Shown here piece after piece: positions 18,248 to 27,096 of a stretch of 64,000 nt of DNA. This DNA comes from DASZHJ01 sp035517495 (GTDB taxonomy: Bacteria; Pseudomonadota; Alphaproteobacteria; ATCC43930; CGMCC-115725), in assembly GCA_035517495.1 (NCBI GenBank), contig DATIYT010000131.1:1-64000 (forward strand). The letters run 5' to 3'. Position 1 is the stretch's first letter; each line of letters opens with the position of its first letter. The position numbers and the translations under genes are program-made. The notes under the pieces are model-generated. The model was not told the DNA's origin. It worked only from the letters and a program-made list of their open reading frames with translations, and did not search any database.

Positions 18248-18619
18248 AGAATACGACCCATCAGGACCAAGACAGACTATCGCGCGGCGCTGGGCGAGGT
18301 CGAGCGACTGTGGAATTCGCAGCCTGGAACGGCTCGGGGCGACTGCGTGGAGGTTCTCGTAACTTTGATTGAGGACTATGAGGGTCGTCATTTCCCGATT
18401 GCGGCGCCGGATCCGATCGCTGCCATTGAATTTATGATGGAACAGAAGGGAATGTCTCGCCGTGACCTCGAGTCCGCCATCGGCGGTCGGGGCCGAGTCT
18501 CGGAAGTGATGACCCGCAAGCGTCCGTTGACGCTGCCGATGGTGCGCGCACTAAGCAAGCTCCTGGACATTCCGACCGATGTTCTTGCCCAGTCTTACGC
18601 AACACGCACGGCGGCATAG
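18245..18619 (+). CDS. higA: Orphan HigA-type antitoxin, XRE-like regulator
   Basis: The protein is 124 aa from the ATG at 18245 (MRIRPIRTKTDYRAALGEVE); a GTG three codons earlier is an alternative. The N-terminal half (GDCVEVLVTLIEDYEGRHF) and the helix-turn-helix at about 60-110 (MEQKGMSRRDLESAIGGRGR, then SEVMTRKRPLTLPMV) are typical of HigA antitoxins. HigA normally follows higB and represses the operon while neutralising the RNase toxin. No intact higB precedes it: an IS1595 remnant ends at its start, and a higB fragment lies at 16943. It may persist as a solitary regulator or an anti-addiction antitoxin. Confidence 0.82.
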   Translation: MRIRPIRTKTDYRAALGEVERLWNSQPGTARGDCVEVLVTLIEDYEGRHFPIAAPDPIAAIEFMMEQKGMSRRDLESAIGGRGRVSEVMTRKRPLTLPMVRALSKLLDIPTDVLAQSYATRTAA

Positions 18620-18741
18620 ACCCCGTGTTGACGCTTCCTTAACCCTCCCTGCCGCATGGGCATATCAGGCGCTCGGTTTTCGCGTTTTGCATTGCGGGGG
18701 CGCCGAGGCTAAATGGCGCCAAATTTCTCCGGAGTAGCGAG

Positions 18742-19920
18742 ATGCCCACACTACGCGGCCGGCAGTTTTTCCAAAATCCCGGCCCCACCAATATTCCCGA
18801 CCGCGTGCTGCGGGCGATGGACCGCGCCACCATCGATTTCATGGGCGCCGAATTTCGCGCCCTCTTCAAGGATTGCGTCGCGGGGCTGAAACGTGTTTTC
18901 GGGACCCAGCATTCGATGATGGTCTGGGCGGGGTCGGGTCACGGCGCGTGGGAGGCGGCGCTGGTCAACCTGTTCTCGCCCGGCGAGAAAGTGCTGGTGC
19001 TGGAGAGCGGCTATTTCTCGATGAATTGGGCGCGCGCCGCCGAAACGCTGGGATTGGTGGCGGAGACGCTGCCGGGTGACTGGCGGCAGGGCGTCGATCC
19101 GGCCGCCGTCGAGGCGCGGCTGAAGCAGGATCGCGCGCACGAGATCAAGGCGGTGCTCCTGGTGCACAACGAGACGTCGACGGGTGTCGCCAACCGCTGC
19201 GCTGAAATCCGCGCGGCGATTAATCGCGCAAAGCACCCCGCGCTCTATCTTGTGGACGTGATCTCCTCGCTGGCCTGCTTCGATTTCCGCATGGACGAGT
19301 GGGGCGTCGACGTCGCGGTCGGCGGCTCGCAGAAGGGCCTGATGCTGCCGGTTGGACTTTCTTTCACCGCGATCAGCGCGAAGGCGCTTCAGGCCAACGA
19401 GAGCGCGCGCATTATCCGCCTTTACTGGGATTGGCGGCGCTACATGACGGACGGAGAGCAAACGAGTTGGCCGGGCACCGCGCCCGTGCACCTATTCTTC
19501 GGCCTCAAGGAGGCGATCGCGATGCTGGAGGAGGAGGGAATGGAGCAGGTATTCCAGCGCCATCACCGTCTCGCCTCGGCCGTGCGCGCGGCGGTGCGCG
19601 CGTGGCGACGGAACGACGGTCCCGAGATCATGGCGAACGATCCTCGCGTCGAGTCCGATTCGATCACGGCGGTTCGGCTGCCGGAGGGGCACGACGCCGA
19701 GCGCGTGCGCCAGATCGCACTCGAGCGCTTCAACGTCTCGCTGGGCAGCGGGCTCGGGCCGCTCAACGGCCGCGTCTTCCGCATCGGCCACATGGGCGAT
19801 CTCAACGAGCCGATGATCCTGGGCGCGCTCGCGGTCGTTGAGCTGACCCTTGGTCTTGCGGGCGTGCCGCACGGCAAGGGCGGTGTCGACGCCGCGCTCG
19901 AGAGCCTGGCGGTGCAGTAG
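18742..19920 (+). CDS. PLP-dependent class V aminotransferase (serine-glyoxylate / alanine-glyoxylate type)
   Basis: The protein is 392 aa. It has the fold-type I pattern of the alanine/serine-glyoxylate group: NPGPTNIPDRVLRAM near the N-terminus, MVWAGSGHGAWEAALVNLFS (substrate and PLP phosphate loop), LVHNETSTGVAN, and VDVISSLACFDFRMDEWGVD. The Schiff-base lysine lies in VGGSQKGLMLPVGLSF near residue 199. Members move amino groups between serine, alanine or related donors and glyoxylate-like oxo acids in the cytosol. It is monocistronic, starting after a GC-rich gap, and converges on the methyltransferase gene at 19950. Confidence 0.88.
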   Translation: MPTLRGRQFFQNPGPTNIPDRVLRAMDRATIDFMGAEFRALFKDCVAGLKRVFGTQHSMMVWAGSGHGAWEAALVNLFSPGEKVLVLESGYFSMNWARAAETLGLVAETLPGDWRQGVDPAAVEARLKQDRAHEIKAVLLVHNETSTGVANRCAEIRAAINRAKHPALYLVDVISSLACFDFRMDEWGVDVAVGGSQKGLMLPVGLSFTAISAKALQANESARIIRLYWDWRRYMTDGEQTSWPGTAPVHLFFGLKEAIAMLEEEGMEQVFQRHHRLASAVRAAVRAWRRNDGPEIMANDPRVESDSITAVRLPEGHDAERVRQIALERFNVSLGSGLGPLNGRVFRIGHMGDLNEPMILGALAVVELTLGLAGVPHGKGGVDAALESLAVQ

Positions 19921-19949
19921 AGCGCGGCGAAGGTTGAGGGACGCTGGGC

Positions 19950-20801
19950 TTACTTGCTGCCGGCCGGCGGGCGCCGGGACAGGCACCAATCCTCTCCGTG
20001 GAGCCAGCATGTCCCGGTTCGGGAATGCGAATCGCGGCGCAGCGATTTGACCGAAGCGCCGCCATCGCCCGCGAGCGCTCGTGCCAGCCGCTCGCCGATT
20101 TTCCGATCGCGCGCGCCGGCAAAGTCGATGAAACCGACGGGGCACACAAAGTGCGCCGCGAATTCCGCCTTGTCCTTGCGCGTCGCCAGCAGCATCGACC
20201 CGCCGCCGCGGTTCGATGTCATCGGCATCATGAGACGGCCGCGGGATTTCAGCGCGTTCAGCCAAATATCCAGGGGGTGACTGGCCCCCGCGCTGGCCAT
20301 GATGACGTCGGCGGGGTCGAGGGCGATACGGGAGCCGTCTGCCTGTCGGACGCGTACATGCGGCCATGGTGCGAGCGCCACCCGCGCGCGCTCAGCCAAG
20401 GCCGGATCGATCTCGATCGCCGTGATGTCGCCGGTCGGTCCGATCATTTCGGCGGCAATGGCGGTGTAGTAGCCGGTACCGCAGCCCAGATGGATCATAT
20501 GTTCGCCCGCGGAAACCGCGAGTTCGTCAAACAAGCGCGCCCACAAGCTCGGCTGTCCGTTGTTGATGCCGCGTTCCTCGTCGAGTGCCACCAGCACGTC
20601 GTGATAGACGTGGCGCGGATCGGCGTCGGGGCTCGTCCAATAGGCCGCGAGATTCATCGGGCTCTTGATCCGCCAGGGGCCGCCGCCCAGAAATCGCTCG
20701 CGCGGAACGGCGGCAAATGCCGCTACCAGAGCGGGTGAACGCACCGCGGCGGTGAAGCGAAGTTCCTCGGCGTAGTACTGTCGGGCTCGCTCGGTCGTCA
20801 T
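19950..20801 (-). CDS. Protein-L-isoaspartate O-methyltransferase family protein
   Basis: The protein is 283 aa from the ATG preceded by GAGGGGTGGA. The N-terminal helices (TTERARQYYAEELRFTAAVR, then FAAVPRERFLG) match the cap of Pcm-type enzymes. The SAM loop is HMIHLGCGTGYYTAIAAEM at about residues 105-123, followed by DITAIEIDPALAERAR. It is longer than a classical Pcm (about 210 aa) and the C-terminal 60 residues diverge, so the substrate may not be isoaspartyl protein. Repair or methylation in the cytosol is inferred from the fold. Confidence 0.75.
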   Translation of the reverse strand: MTTERARQYYAEELRFTAAVRSPALVAAFAAVPRERFLGGGPWRIKSPMNLAAYWTSPDADPRHVYHDVLVALDEERGINNGQPSLWARLFDELAVSAGEHMIHLGCGTGYYTAIAAEMIGPTGDITAIEIDPALAERARVALAPWPHVRVRQADGSRIALDPADVIMASAGASHPLDIWLNALKSRGRLMMPMTSNRGGGSMLLATRKDKAEFAAHFVCPVGFIDFAGARDRKIGERLARALAGDGGASVKSLRRDSHSRTGTCWLHGEDWCLSRRPPAGSK

Positions 20802-20934
20802 TCCACCCCTCGACACGGGAAGCCTGTCCTGTCGTGACGCTAGCAGGGCCGAGCGCTTCGAGGAATGTCATGCCGACAATTGACGCGTGACCGTCGGCCA
20901 TACCAATCTGCGGTGACGACGAAGGGAGGGATCG

Positions 20935-21795
20935 CTGAAAGCACCGCGGTTTGATTATTTACGCGCACGCACGCTCGACGAGGCGCTGAATGCGCTCGCG
21001 GCTCACGGTTGGGCGGCGAAGGTGCTGGCGGGCGGTCAGAGCTTGATTCCCGCCCTCGCCATGCGATTGAGCGAGCCCGCGCTGCTGATCGACATCAACG
21101 GCCTCGCGGCGCTGCAGGGAATCGAGTGGAGCGGAACCCATCTGAGGCTCGGCGCATTGGTGCGTCACGCCGAGTTGGAGACTTCGCCACTTGTGCGAAT
21201 GCACGCGCCGCTTCTGGCGATGGCGGCGCCCCATATCGCGCATCCCGCTATCCGCAACCGCGGCACCCTCGGCGGGAGCCTCGCCTTTGCCGATCCGGCC
21301 GCGGAATTGCCGGCGGTCGCGGTGGCGCTCGATGCGAGCATCGTCCTGATGGGCCGCGGCGGCACGCGCCGCGTCGGCGCGCGCGGATTTTTTCGCGGTC
21401 TTTACGAGACGTCGCTGCAAAGCGACGAGATCATCGCGGCGGTCGATATCCCGCCGATGGAGCCGGAAAGCCGCGTGGCGTTTCTGGAATTGGTGCGCCG
21501 GCGCGGCGACTACGCGATGGCGGGGCTTGCCGCGACTGCTCGGATCGCGAACGGACGCATAGAAGCCGCCACTCTCGTCTATTTCGGCGTGGGGACTGCG
21601 CCCGTACCGGCGCGCGAGGCAGCCCAGGCGCTTGTGGACGGGCTTCCCACCGCGCGCTTGCAGGCGGCGCAAGCAGCGCTCGATCACGATCTCGATCCGC
21701 CCGCGGACCAACACGGCGATGCCGAGGTGAAGCGGCATCTCGCGCGCGTTCTGTTGGAGCGCGCAGTCACCGCTCTTGGAACACAATCCTCATGA
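20935..21795 (+). CDS. Molybdenum hydroxylase FAD-binding (medium) subunit, CoxM/CutM-like, non-ATG start
   Basis: Homology begins LKAPRFDYLRARTLDEALNA, but the frame has no ATG, GTG or TTG before GTG 21022. The only candidate that keeps the N-terminal FAD domain is CTG 20935, four bases after GGGAGGG; an in-frame TGA at 20914 blocks anything earlier. The 286-aa product has both FAD motifs: AGGQSLIPALAMRL near residue 32 and RNRGTLGGSLAFADPAAELP near 105. It passes electrons between FAD and the iron-sulfur subunit. Order M-S-L with ATGA overlaps defines the operon. The 24758 and 26023 binding proteins may supply its substrate. Confidence 0.85.
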   Translation: MKAPRFDYLRARTLDEALNALAAHGWAAKVLAGGQSLIPALAMRLSEPALLIDINGLAALQGIEWSGTHLRLGALVRHAELETSPLVRMHAPLLAMAAPHIAHPAIRNRGTLGGSLAFADPAAELPAVAVALDASIVLMGRGGTRRVGARGFFRGLYETSLQSDEIIAAVDIPPMEPESRVAFLELVRRRGDYAMAGLAATARIANGRIEAATLVYFGVGTAPVPAREAAQALVDGLPTARLQAAQAALDHDLDPPADQHGDAEVKRHLARVLLERAVTALGTQSS

Positions 21796-22280
21796 GCGAG
21801 ACGCACGCGATTCGCTTGCGGGTCAACGGCGAGGAGGTGAGCCGCCGTGTCTCGCCGCGCCAGAGCTTGGCCGATTTCTTGCGCGACGACCTCGGGCTCA
21901 CCGGCACTCACTTGGGATGCGAGCATGGAGTTTGCGGCGCCTGCACCGTCCGGGTCGACGGCGGCATCATGCGATCCTGCTTGCTGCTGGCGGTGCAGCT
22001 CGACGGCGCAGAGGTCGAAACCATCGAGGGGCTCTCGGAGAGCGGCGCTATTGCGGATTTGCAAACGGCGTTCCATGAGCGAAACGCGCTGCAATGCGGC
22101 TTCTGCACCGCGGGAATGCTGATCACGACAGCGGCGCTGTTGGAGGCGAACGGAGCGCCGAGCCGTGCCGAAATCCGCGACTATCTCTCGGGCAACTACT
22201 GCCGTTGCACCGGTTATCACGCGATCGTCGATGCCGTGGAGGCGACGGCGCGGTCGCGGCGTCAACGGCAAGACCGATGA
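21792..22280 (+). CDS. Molybdenum hydroxylase [2Fe-2S] (small) subunit, CoxS/CutS-like
   Basis: The protein is 162 aa, overlapping its neighbours by four bases on each side. The plant-ferredoxin-type cluster uses C43, C48, C51 and C63 (GCEHGVCGACTVRVDGG). The second, C102, C105, C137 and C139 (QCGFCTAGM...NYCRCTGYH), is the cluster nearest the molybdenum cofactor. All eight ligands are present and the length is typical. It relays electrons from the Mo subunit to the FAD subunit. Confidence 0.95.
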   Translation: MSETHAIRLRVNGEEVSRRVSPRQSLADFLRDDLGLTGTHLGCEHGVCGACTVRVDGGIMRSCLLLAVQLDGAEVETIEGLSESGAIADLQTAFHERNALQCGFCTAGMLITTAALLEANGAPSRAEIRDYLSGNYCRCTGYHAIVDAVEATARSRRQRQDR

Positions 22281-24652
22281 GCGGCCCGCTCTCCTTTCTC
22301 GATCGTCCGGCCGGCTATATCGGCCGCAGCATGCCGCGCGCCAATGCTCGGCGCCTGCTGCACGGTCGCGGGACCTTTGTGGACGACATTCGCCTGCCGC
22401 GCCTTGCGCACGCGGTGTTCCTGCGCAGTCCCTATGCCCACGCGCGCATCGTCGCGATCGACACGTCGGATGCCGCGCGCGTCGACGGCGTGATCCGGGT
22501 GGTGACGGCCAAGGATTTGGCCGGGCTTTACACGCCATGGGTCGGGGTGTTGACCCACCTCAAGGGAATGAAGTCCGCGCCGCAGCATCCGCTCGCACTG
22601 GACCGTGCCCGCTGGCAAGGCGAGCCGGTTGCCGCGGTGGTCGCCGAAGATCGAGCTGTCGCCGAGGACGCGCTCGCTCGCATTGCCGTCACCTGGGAGG
22701 AATTACCGGCGGTGACGGACATGGAGGGGGCGCTCGCGCCCGGCGCCGCGCCGATCCACCCGGAGCTCGGCGACAATCTCGCTTATCAGCGCAGCTTGGA
22801 CGCGGGTGCCGTCGATGCCGCCTTCAAGGCGGCCGATCTCGTGATCGAGGATGTATTCGAGTTCGCGCGCCACACCGGCGTTTGCCCGGAGACCCGCGCG
22901 ATCCTCGCGGATTTCAATCCCGGCGAGGGGACGCTCGTCGTGCACCACTCCTCGCAAGTTCCGCACATGATGAAGGAGGTCATCCTTCGGCATTTCTCGC
23001 TCGCGGAGACGCAGGTGCGCGTGATCTGTCATGACGTCGGCGGTTCCTACGGCATCAAGATTCACGTTTATCCCGACGAAATGGCGACGATTGCGCTCGG
23101 CATCCTGCTGAAGCGGCCGGTCAAATTCGTCGCCGATCGGCTCGAATCCTTCGTTTCCGACATCCATGCGCGCGAGCATCGCGTCAAAGGCCGGATCGCG
23201 CTTGATAAATTCGGCGAGATTCTTGCCTTCGAAATCGACGACCTCACGGGCATCGGCCCCTTCTCCACGTATCCGCGAAGCAGTGCAGTCGAAGGCAATC
23301 AGGTCGTGAACCTCATGGGCGCGTGGTATCGCGCGCCCAATTATCGTGCGCGGCTTCGGGTCGCGTTTCAGACCAAGCCGCCGACCTCGCAATACCGCGC
23401 GGTCGGCCACCCCATCGCCTGCGCCGTGACCGAGGGGCTGGTGGACCAAGCGGCGCGCGCTCTTGCGATCGATCCGGCGGAGCTGCGGCGGCGCAATCTG
23501 CTGGCCGACGACGCCTATCCGCATACCTCGCCCGCGGGACTGATCTTCGAGGGGCTCTCGCATCAGCGGTGTCTCGAGCGCATGCTCGAGTTCGCGCGAT
23601 ACGACGCGCTGCGGCGCGAGCAGCAGGATTTCCGAGCGCGCGGCGTCCACCGCGGCATCGGTCTCGCGTGCTTCATCGAGATCACCAATCCCGGTCCCGC
23701 CTTCTACGGCGTAGGCGGCGCGCCGATCTCCGCGCAGGACGGCGCGAGCCTGCGTCTCGATCCCGGAGGGACCGTTACCTGCGCCGTCAGCGTCACCGAG
23801 CAGGGCCAGGGCAGCGAGACGATGGTGGCGCAGATCGCGGCGAGCGTGCTGGGCATCCCGATCGAACGTGTGCGCGTCGTGACCGGCGATACCGAGCGCA
23901 CGCCCTATGGCGGCGGCACATGGGCATCCCGGGGGACGGGGATCGCCGGCGAAGCGGTGCTGCAGGGCGCCAAGGCGCTCCGCGCCAACATTCTCGTGCT
24001 TGCGGGTGCAATTCTGCAGTCAGCACCCGCGACACTCGATATGAGCGAGGGTTGGGTGGTCGACGCCGTGACCGGGACCCAGCGAATGCCTCTCGAAGAG
24101 GTCAGCCGCGCCGCCTATTTCCGCGGCGATACGCTGCCGCCCGATGTGCAGCCGGAACTGCTGGCCTCGCGTCATTACATGCCGCGCGATTTCCCATTTG
24201 CCTTCACCAACGGCATCCAGTGCTGTTACGTGGAGGTCGATACCGAGACCGGTTTCGTCAAGCTCATCAAGCATTGGGTGGTCGAGGATTGCGGCACCGT
24301 GATCAATCCGCTGCTGGTGGAGGAGCAGATTCGCGGCGGCGTGGTGCAAGGCCTGGGTGCCGCGCTCTTCGAGCAATGCCTCTACGACGCCGCCGGGCAA
24401 TTGCAGAACGGTACGCTCGCCGATTATCTGGTGCCGATGGCGGCGGAGATGCCGGACATCGAGATCGCCCATGTGACGACGCGGACCTCCAGCTCCGGGT
24501 TGGGCGCCAAAGGCGTCGGCGAAGCCGGTACCGCCGGAGCCTCGGCCGCGGTCATGAACGCGATCAACGACGCTCTCGCGCCCCTCGGCGCCAAGCTCAC
24601 GGCGCAGCCCTTCACGCCCGCGAGGGTATTGCGGGCGCTGGGGAAGGTCTAG
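22277..24652 (+). CDS. Molybdenum hydroxylase large (Mo-cofactor) subunit, CoxL/CutL-like
   Basis: The protein is 791 aa. It has IGRSMPRANARRLLHGRGTF at the N-terminus and the substrate loop SQYRAVGHPIA near residue 371, followed by EQGQGSETMVAQIAA. GAKGVGEAGTAGAS near 745 supplies the active-site glutamate in GVGEAG. The AYRCSFR signature of true CO dehydrogenase is absent, so this is a form II or aldehyde/heterocycle-oxidising hydroxylase. It binds the molybdopterin cytosine dinucleotide cofactor. No cofactor-insertion gene (coxDEF type) lies in the window. Substrate unknown; the binding protein genes downstream on the same strand hint at an imported organic acid or heterocycle. Confidence 0.92.
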   Translation: MSGPLSFLDRPAGYIGRSMPRANARRLLHGRGTFVDDIRLPRLAHAVFLRSPYAHARIVAIDTSDAARVDGVIRVVTAKDLAGLYTPWVGVLTHLKGMKSAPQHPLALDRARWQGEPVAAVVAEDRAVAEDALARIAVTWEELPAVTDMEGALAPGAAPIHPELGDNLAYQRSLDAGAVDAAFKAADLVIEDVFEFARHTGVCPETRAILADFNPGEGTLVVHHSSQVPHMMKEVILRHFSLAETQVRVICHDVGGSYGIKIHVYPDEMATIALGILLKRPVKFVADRLESFVSDIHAREHRVKGRIALDKFGEILAFEIDDLTGIGPFSTYPRSSAVEGNQVVNLMGAWYRAPNYRARLRVAFQTKPPTSQYRAVGHPIACAVTEGLVDQAARALAIDPAELRRRNLLADDAYPHTSPAGLIFEGLSHQRCLERMLEFARYDALRREQQDFRARGVHRGIGLACFIEITNPGPAFYGVGGAPISAQDGASLRLDPGGTVTCAVSVTEQGQGSETMVAQIAASVLGIPIERVRVVTGDTERTPYGGGTWASRGTGIAGEAVLQGAKALRANILVLAGAILQSAPATLDMSEGWVVDAVTGTQRMPLEEVSRAAYFRGDTLPPDVQPELLASRHYMPRDFPFAFTNGIQCCYVEVDTETGFVKLIKHWVVEDCGTVINPLLVEEQIRGGVVQGLGAALFEQCLYDAAGQLQNGTLADYLVPMAAEMPDIEIAHVTTRTSSSGLGAKGVGEAGTAGASAAVMNAINDALAPLGAKLTAQPFTPARVLRALGKV

Positions 24653-24757
24653 CCATCTTCGCCTGCTTGCTCGCCGCGAGTTCGCTTGCCCGCGGTCGCG
24701 GTGCTGGGGCATGCTGCGCGCCGGTCACAGAAAAAATGGGTTCGCAGGGGAGGAACC

Positions 24758-26017
24758 ATGAGCGACGCACATCGTGCCGTCATTTCGCGCCGCGCCCTAT
24801 TGGCTGCCGTCAGCACCGCGACATTGCTGCCGAAGCACGCTCTGGCGGAAGCAGAGCCCGTGCGCGTGGGTTTTCTCACGGTCAAGACCGGCCCGCTCGC
24901 CGCCGGCGGCGCGCAGCAGCAGGAGGGCGTGGCGTGGTTCCTTAAAGAACGAGACGGCACGATTGCCGGTCGGAAGATCGAGCTCATTACCGCCGACACG
25001 GCCGGGGTTCCCGCGACCGCCAAGACGCGGGCGCAGGAACTGGTGGAGCGCGACAAGGTCCACGTGATGATCGGACCGCTCGCGACCAACGAGGCGCTGG
25101 CGATCGACGACTATGTGCGCCAGTCGGAGGTGCCGATGATCACGACGACCTCGTCGGCGACTGTCGACCTGCGCGCACATCCGCTCAATCCGTGGCTGCT
25201 GCACGCCGGCGGCACCGCCCCGCAGGTGACGTATGCGCTCGGCGACTATGCCGCAAGGACGCTTGGTTACAAGCGGATCGGGATCGTTGCCGAGGACTTC
25301 ACTTATGGCTACGAGGGGGCGGGCGGATTTCAGCTCGCGTTCGAGGCGGCCGGCGGCAAGATCGTGCAGAAGCTTTGGCCGCCGCTCAATGCGCCGGAGT
25401 ACGGCGCCTATCTCGCTCAGATCAAGCCCGACCTGGACGCGATCTATCTGGGGATGGCCGGCATCAATCCGCTGCGCTTCCTCAAGGCCTATGCGGAGTA
25501 TGGCCTGGCCGGAAAAATCCCGATACTCGGCAACACCACCGCGACCGACGAAGGCATCCTGCGCAACATGGGCGACGAGGCCCTGGGCGTGGTGACGGCC
25601 GGATGGTACGCGGCGACCATCGACACGCCGGACAACCGCAGGTTCGTCGACGGAATCAATGCGGAGTACAAGCACGATCCCGGCTTCTACACGGCCGGCA
25701 CCTATGAAGCGCTGCTGATCATCGAGGCCGCGCTCGCCAAGATCGGTGGCAAGGTCGAGGATGCCGCGGGCTTCCTCGAAGCGCTGCACAATGTTCACCT
25801 CGATCACGGCCCGATCGGGCCGGTTCATCTCGACGAATATGGAACGCCGATCCTCGACATCCACATCCGCAAGGTCGAGCGGCACGGGGGCAGGCTGGTC
25901 AACGCGATCATCAAGACCTATCCGCAGGTGAGTCAGTTCTGGACTTACGATCCCGCAACGTTCATGCAGCAACCGGCGTTCTCGCGCGATTTCCCGCCGG
26001 CAAAGTACCTGGAATAA
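24758..26017 (+). CDS. ABC transporter substrate-binding protein (Leu/Ile/Val family), orphan copy
   Basis: The protein is 419 aa from the ATG preceded by AGGGGAGG. The N-terminus (ISRRALLAAVSTATLLPKHALAE) is a signal peptide with an RR pair, Tat-like. The mature part has VRVGFLTVKTGPLAAGGAQQ and the two-lobe periplasmic binding fold of the Liv family. It is a paralogue of the binding protein at 35264: both share the GFLTVKTGPLA-type start and a TYPxVSQFWTYD C-terminus. No permease or ATPase genes adjoin it, so it may deliver solute to the livFGMH system at 31955-35238. Confidence 0.9.
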   Translation: MSDAHRAVISRRALLAAVSTATLLPKHALAEAEPVRVGFLTVKTGPLAAGGAQQQEGVAWFLKERDGTIAGRKIELITADTAGVPATAKTRAQELVERDKVHVMIGPLATNEALAIDDYVRQSEVPMITTTSSATVDLRAHPLNPWLLHAGGTAPQVTYALGDYAARTLGYKRIGIVAEDFTYGYEGAGGFQLAFEAAGGKIVQKLWPPLNAPEYGAYLAQIKPDLDAIYLGMAGINPLRFLKAYAEYGLAGKIPILGNTTATDEGILRNMGDEALGVVTAGWYAATIDTPDNRRFVDGINAEYKHDPGFYTAGTYEALLIIEAALAKIGGKVEDAAGFLEALHNVHLDHGPIGPVHLDEYGTPILDIHIRKVERHGGRLVNAIIKTYPQVSQFWTYDPATFMQQPAFSRDFPPAKYLE

Positions 26018-26022
26018 CGGGC

Positions 26023-27033
26023 ATGCGCACGGCGCTTCGCCTCCTCGCGCTCGGCCTAGCCATGTTGTTGGTGGGCGCAGCGCAGGCCGAAGAGCCGCTC
26101 AAGGTGCGGGCCGGCTGGGCCAATACGCCCTCGACCATGACGCCGCTGCTATTCCTCAAGAAGGACATTCTCAAGCACTACGGCCGGTCCTATGTGGTCG
26201 AGCCGATCCGCTTCGGAGGCACCTCGCCCGAGATAACCGCGCTTTCGACGGGCGAACTCGACATCGCGACCTTGGCGTTCTCCTCCTTCGGCGCTGCGGT
26301 CGAGAATGCCGGGCTCGACGATCTCCGCATCGTCGCCGACAGCTTCCAGGACGGCGTCGAGGGTTATTTTTCGACACAGTATATGGTGCGTGCGGATTCG
26401 CCGATCCGCGCGATCGAGGATCTCAAGGGGAAGGTGATCGCGTCGAATGGCATCGGCGGCGCGATCGACATGGCGATCAGAGCCATGCTGCGCGAGCATG
26501 GGCTGGAGGATCGCCGCGACTACAGCTTGGTCGAAGTGGCGTTCGCGGCGCTCAATCCGATGCTGATCGACGGGAAAGCGGAAATGGTCGGCGACATCCC
26601 GCCCTTCGTCTACGCTAGGGGATTCGACGAGCAGACCCGCGTGTTGTTCCGCATGAGGGATGCGATGGGTCCGACGCAGATGGTGCTCTACGCCGCGCGC
26701 AAGGAATTCCTCGACACTCATCGCGCGGCGCTCGCGGATTTCTTGGAGGACTGGGTGCGGGCGCTGCACTGGTACCTCGATCCCGCGAATCACGAGGCGG
26801 CGGTCGCAATTGTCGCCGATTTCACCAAGCTCCCGCCCGAGCAGTTCCGCGACTGGCTCTTCACCAAGAAAGACTACTACCGCGACCCCGACGCGCGCCC
26901 CAACTTGGACGCGCTTCAGCGCAACATCGAAACCCAGCGCGCGCTTGGATTCCTCAAGTCACCACTCGACGTGCGGCAGTACACGGATTTGAGCTTGATC
27001 GACGAGGCCGCGCGGAGGGTGAAGGGACAGTAG
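26023..27033 (+). CDS. ABC transporter substrate-binding protein (SsuA/nitrate/taurine family)
   Basis: The protein is 336 aa with a Sec signal peptide (MRTALRLLALGLAMLLVGAA, cleaved near AQA-EEP). The mature domain follows the SsuA/ThiY pattern: VRAGWANTPSTMTPLLFLKK, FGGTSPEITALSTGELDIAT, then a second lobe with DLKGKVIASNGIGGAIDMAI. It starts 5 nt after the Liv-type binding protein, so two binding proteins of unrelated families are cotranscribed. No cognate permease is in the window. Likely ligand: a small organic anion such as a sulfonate or an aromatic acid, not determinable here. Confidence 0.87.
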   Translation: MRTALRLLALGLAMLLVGAAQAEEPLKVRAGWANTPSTMTPLLFLKKDILKHYGRSYVVEPIRFGGTSPEITALSTGELDIATLAFSSFGAAVENAGLDDLRIVADSFQDGVEGYFSTQYMVRADSPIRAIEDLKGKVIASNGIGGAIDMAIRAMLREHGLEDRRDYSLVEVAFAALNPMLIDGKAEMVGDIPPFVYARGFDEQTRVLFRMRDAMGPTQMVLYAARKEFLDTHRAALADFLEDWVRALHWYLDPANHEAAVAIVADFTKLPPEQFRDWLFTKKDYYRDPDARPNLDALQRNIETQRALGFLKSPLDVRQYTDLSLIDEAARRVKGQ

Positions 27034-27096
27034 GTGTCGGCGGGCTCGCTGTAACAGTGTGCGGAGCGGGTTGCGGGCTGGGAAGGAGGACCGTTC

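Noticed and set aside
20935..24652. True aerobic carbon monoxide dehydrogenase operon
   Set aside because: The large subunit lacks the AYRCSFR active-site signature and no cox accessory genes are present, so only a generic molybdenum hydroxylase is supported.
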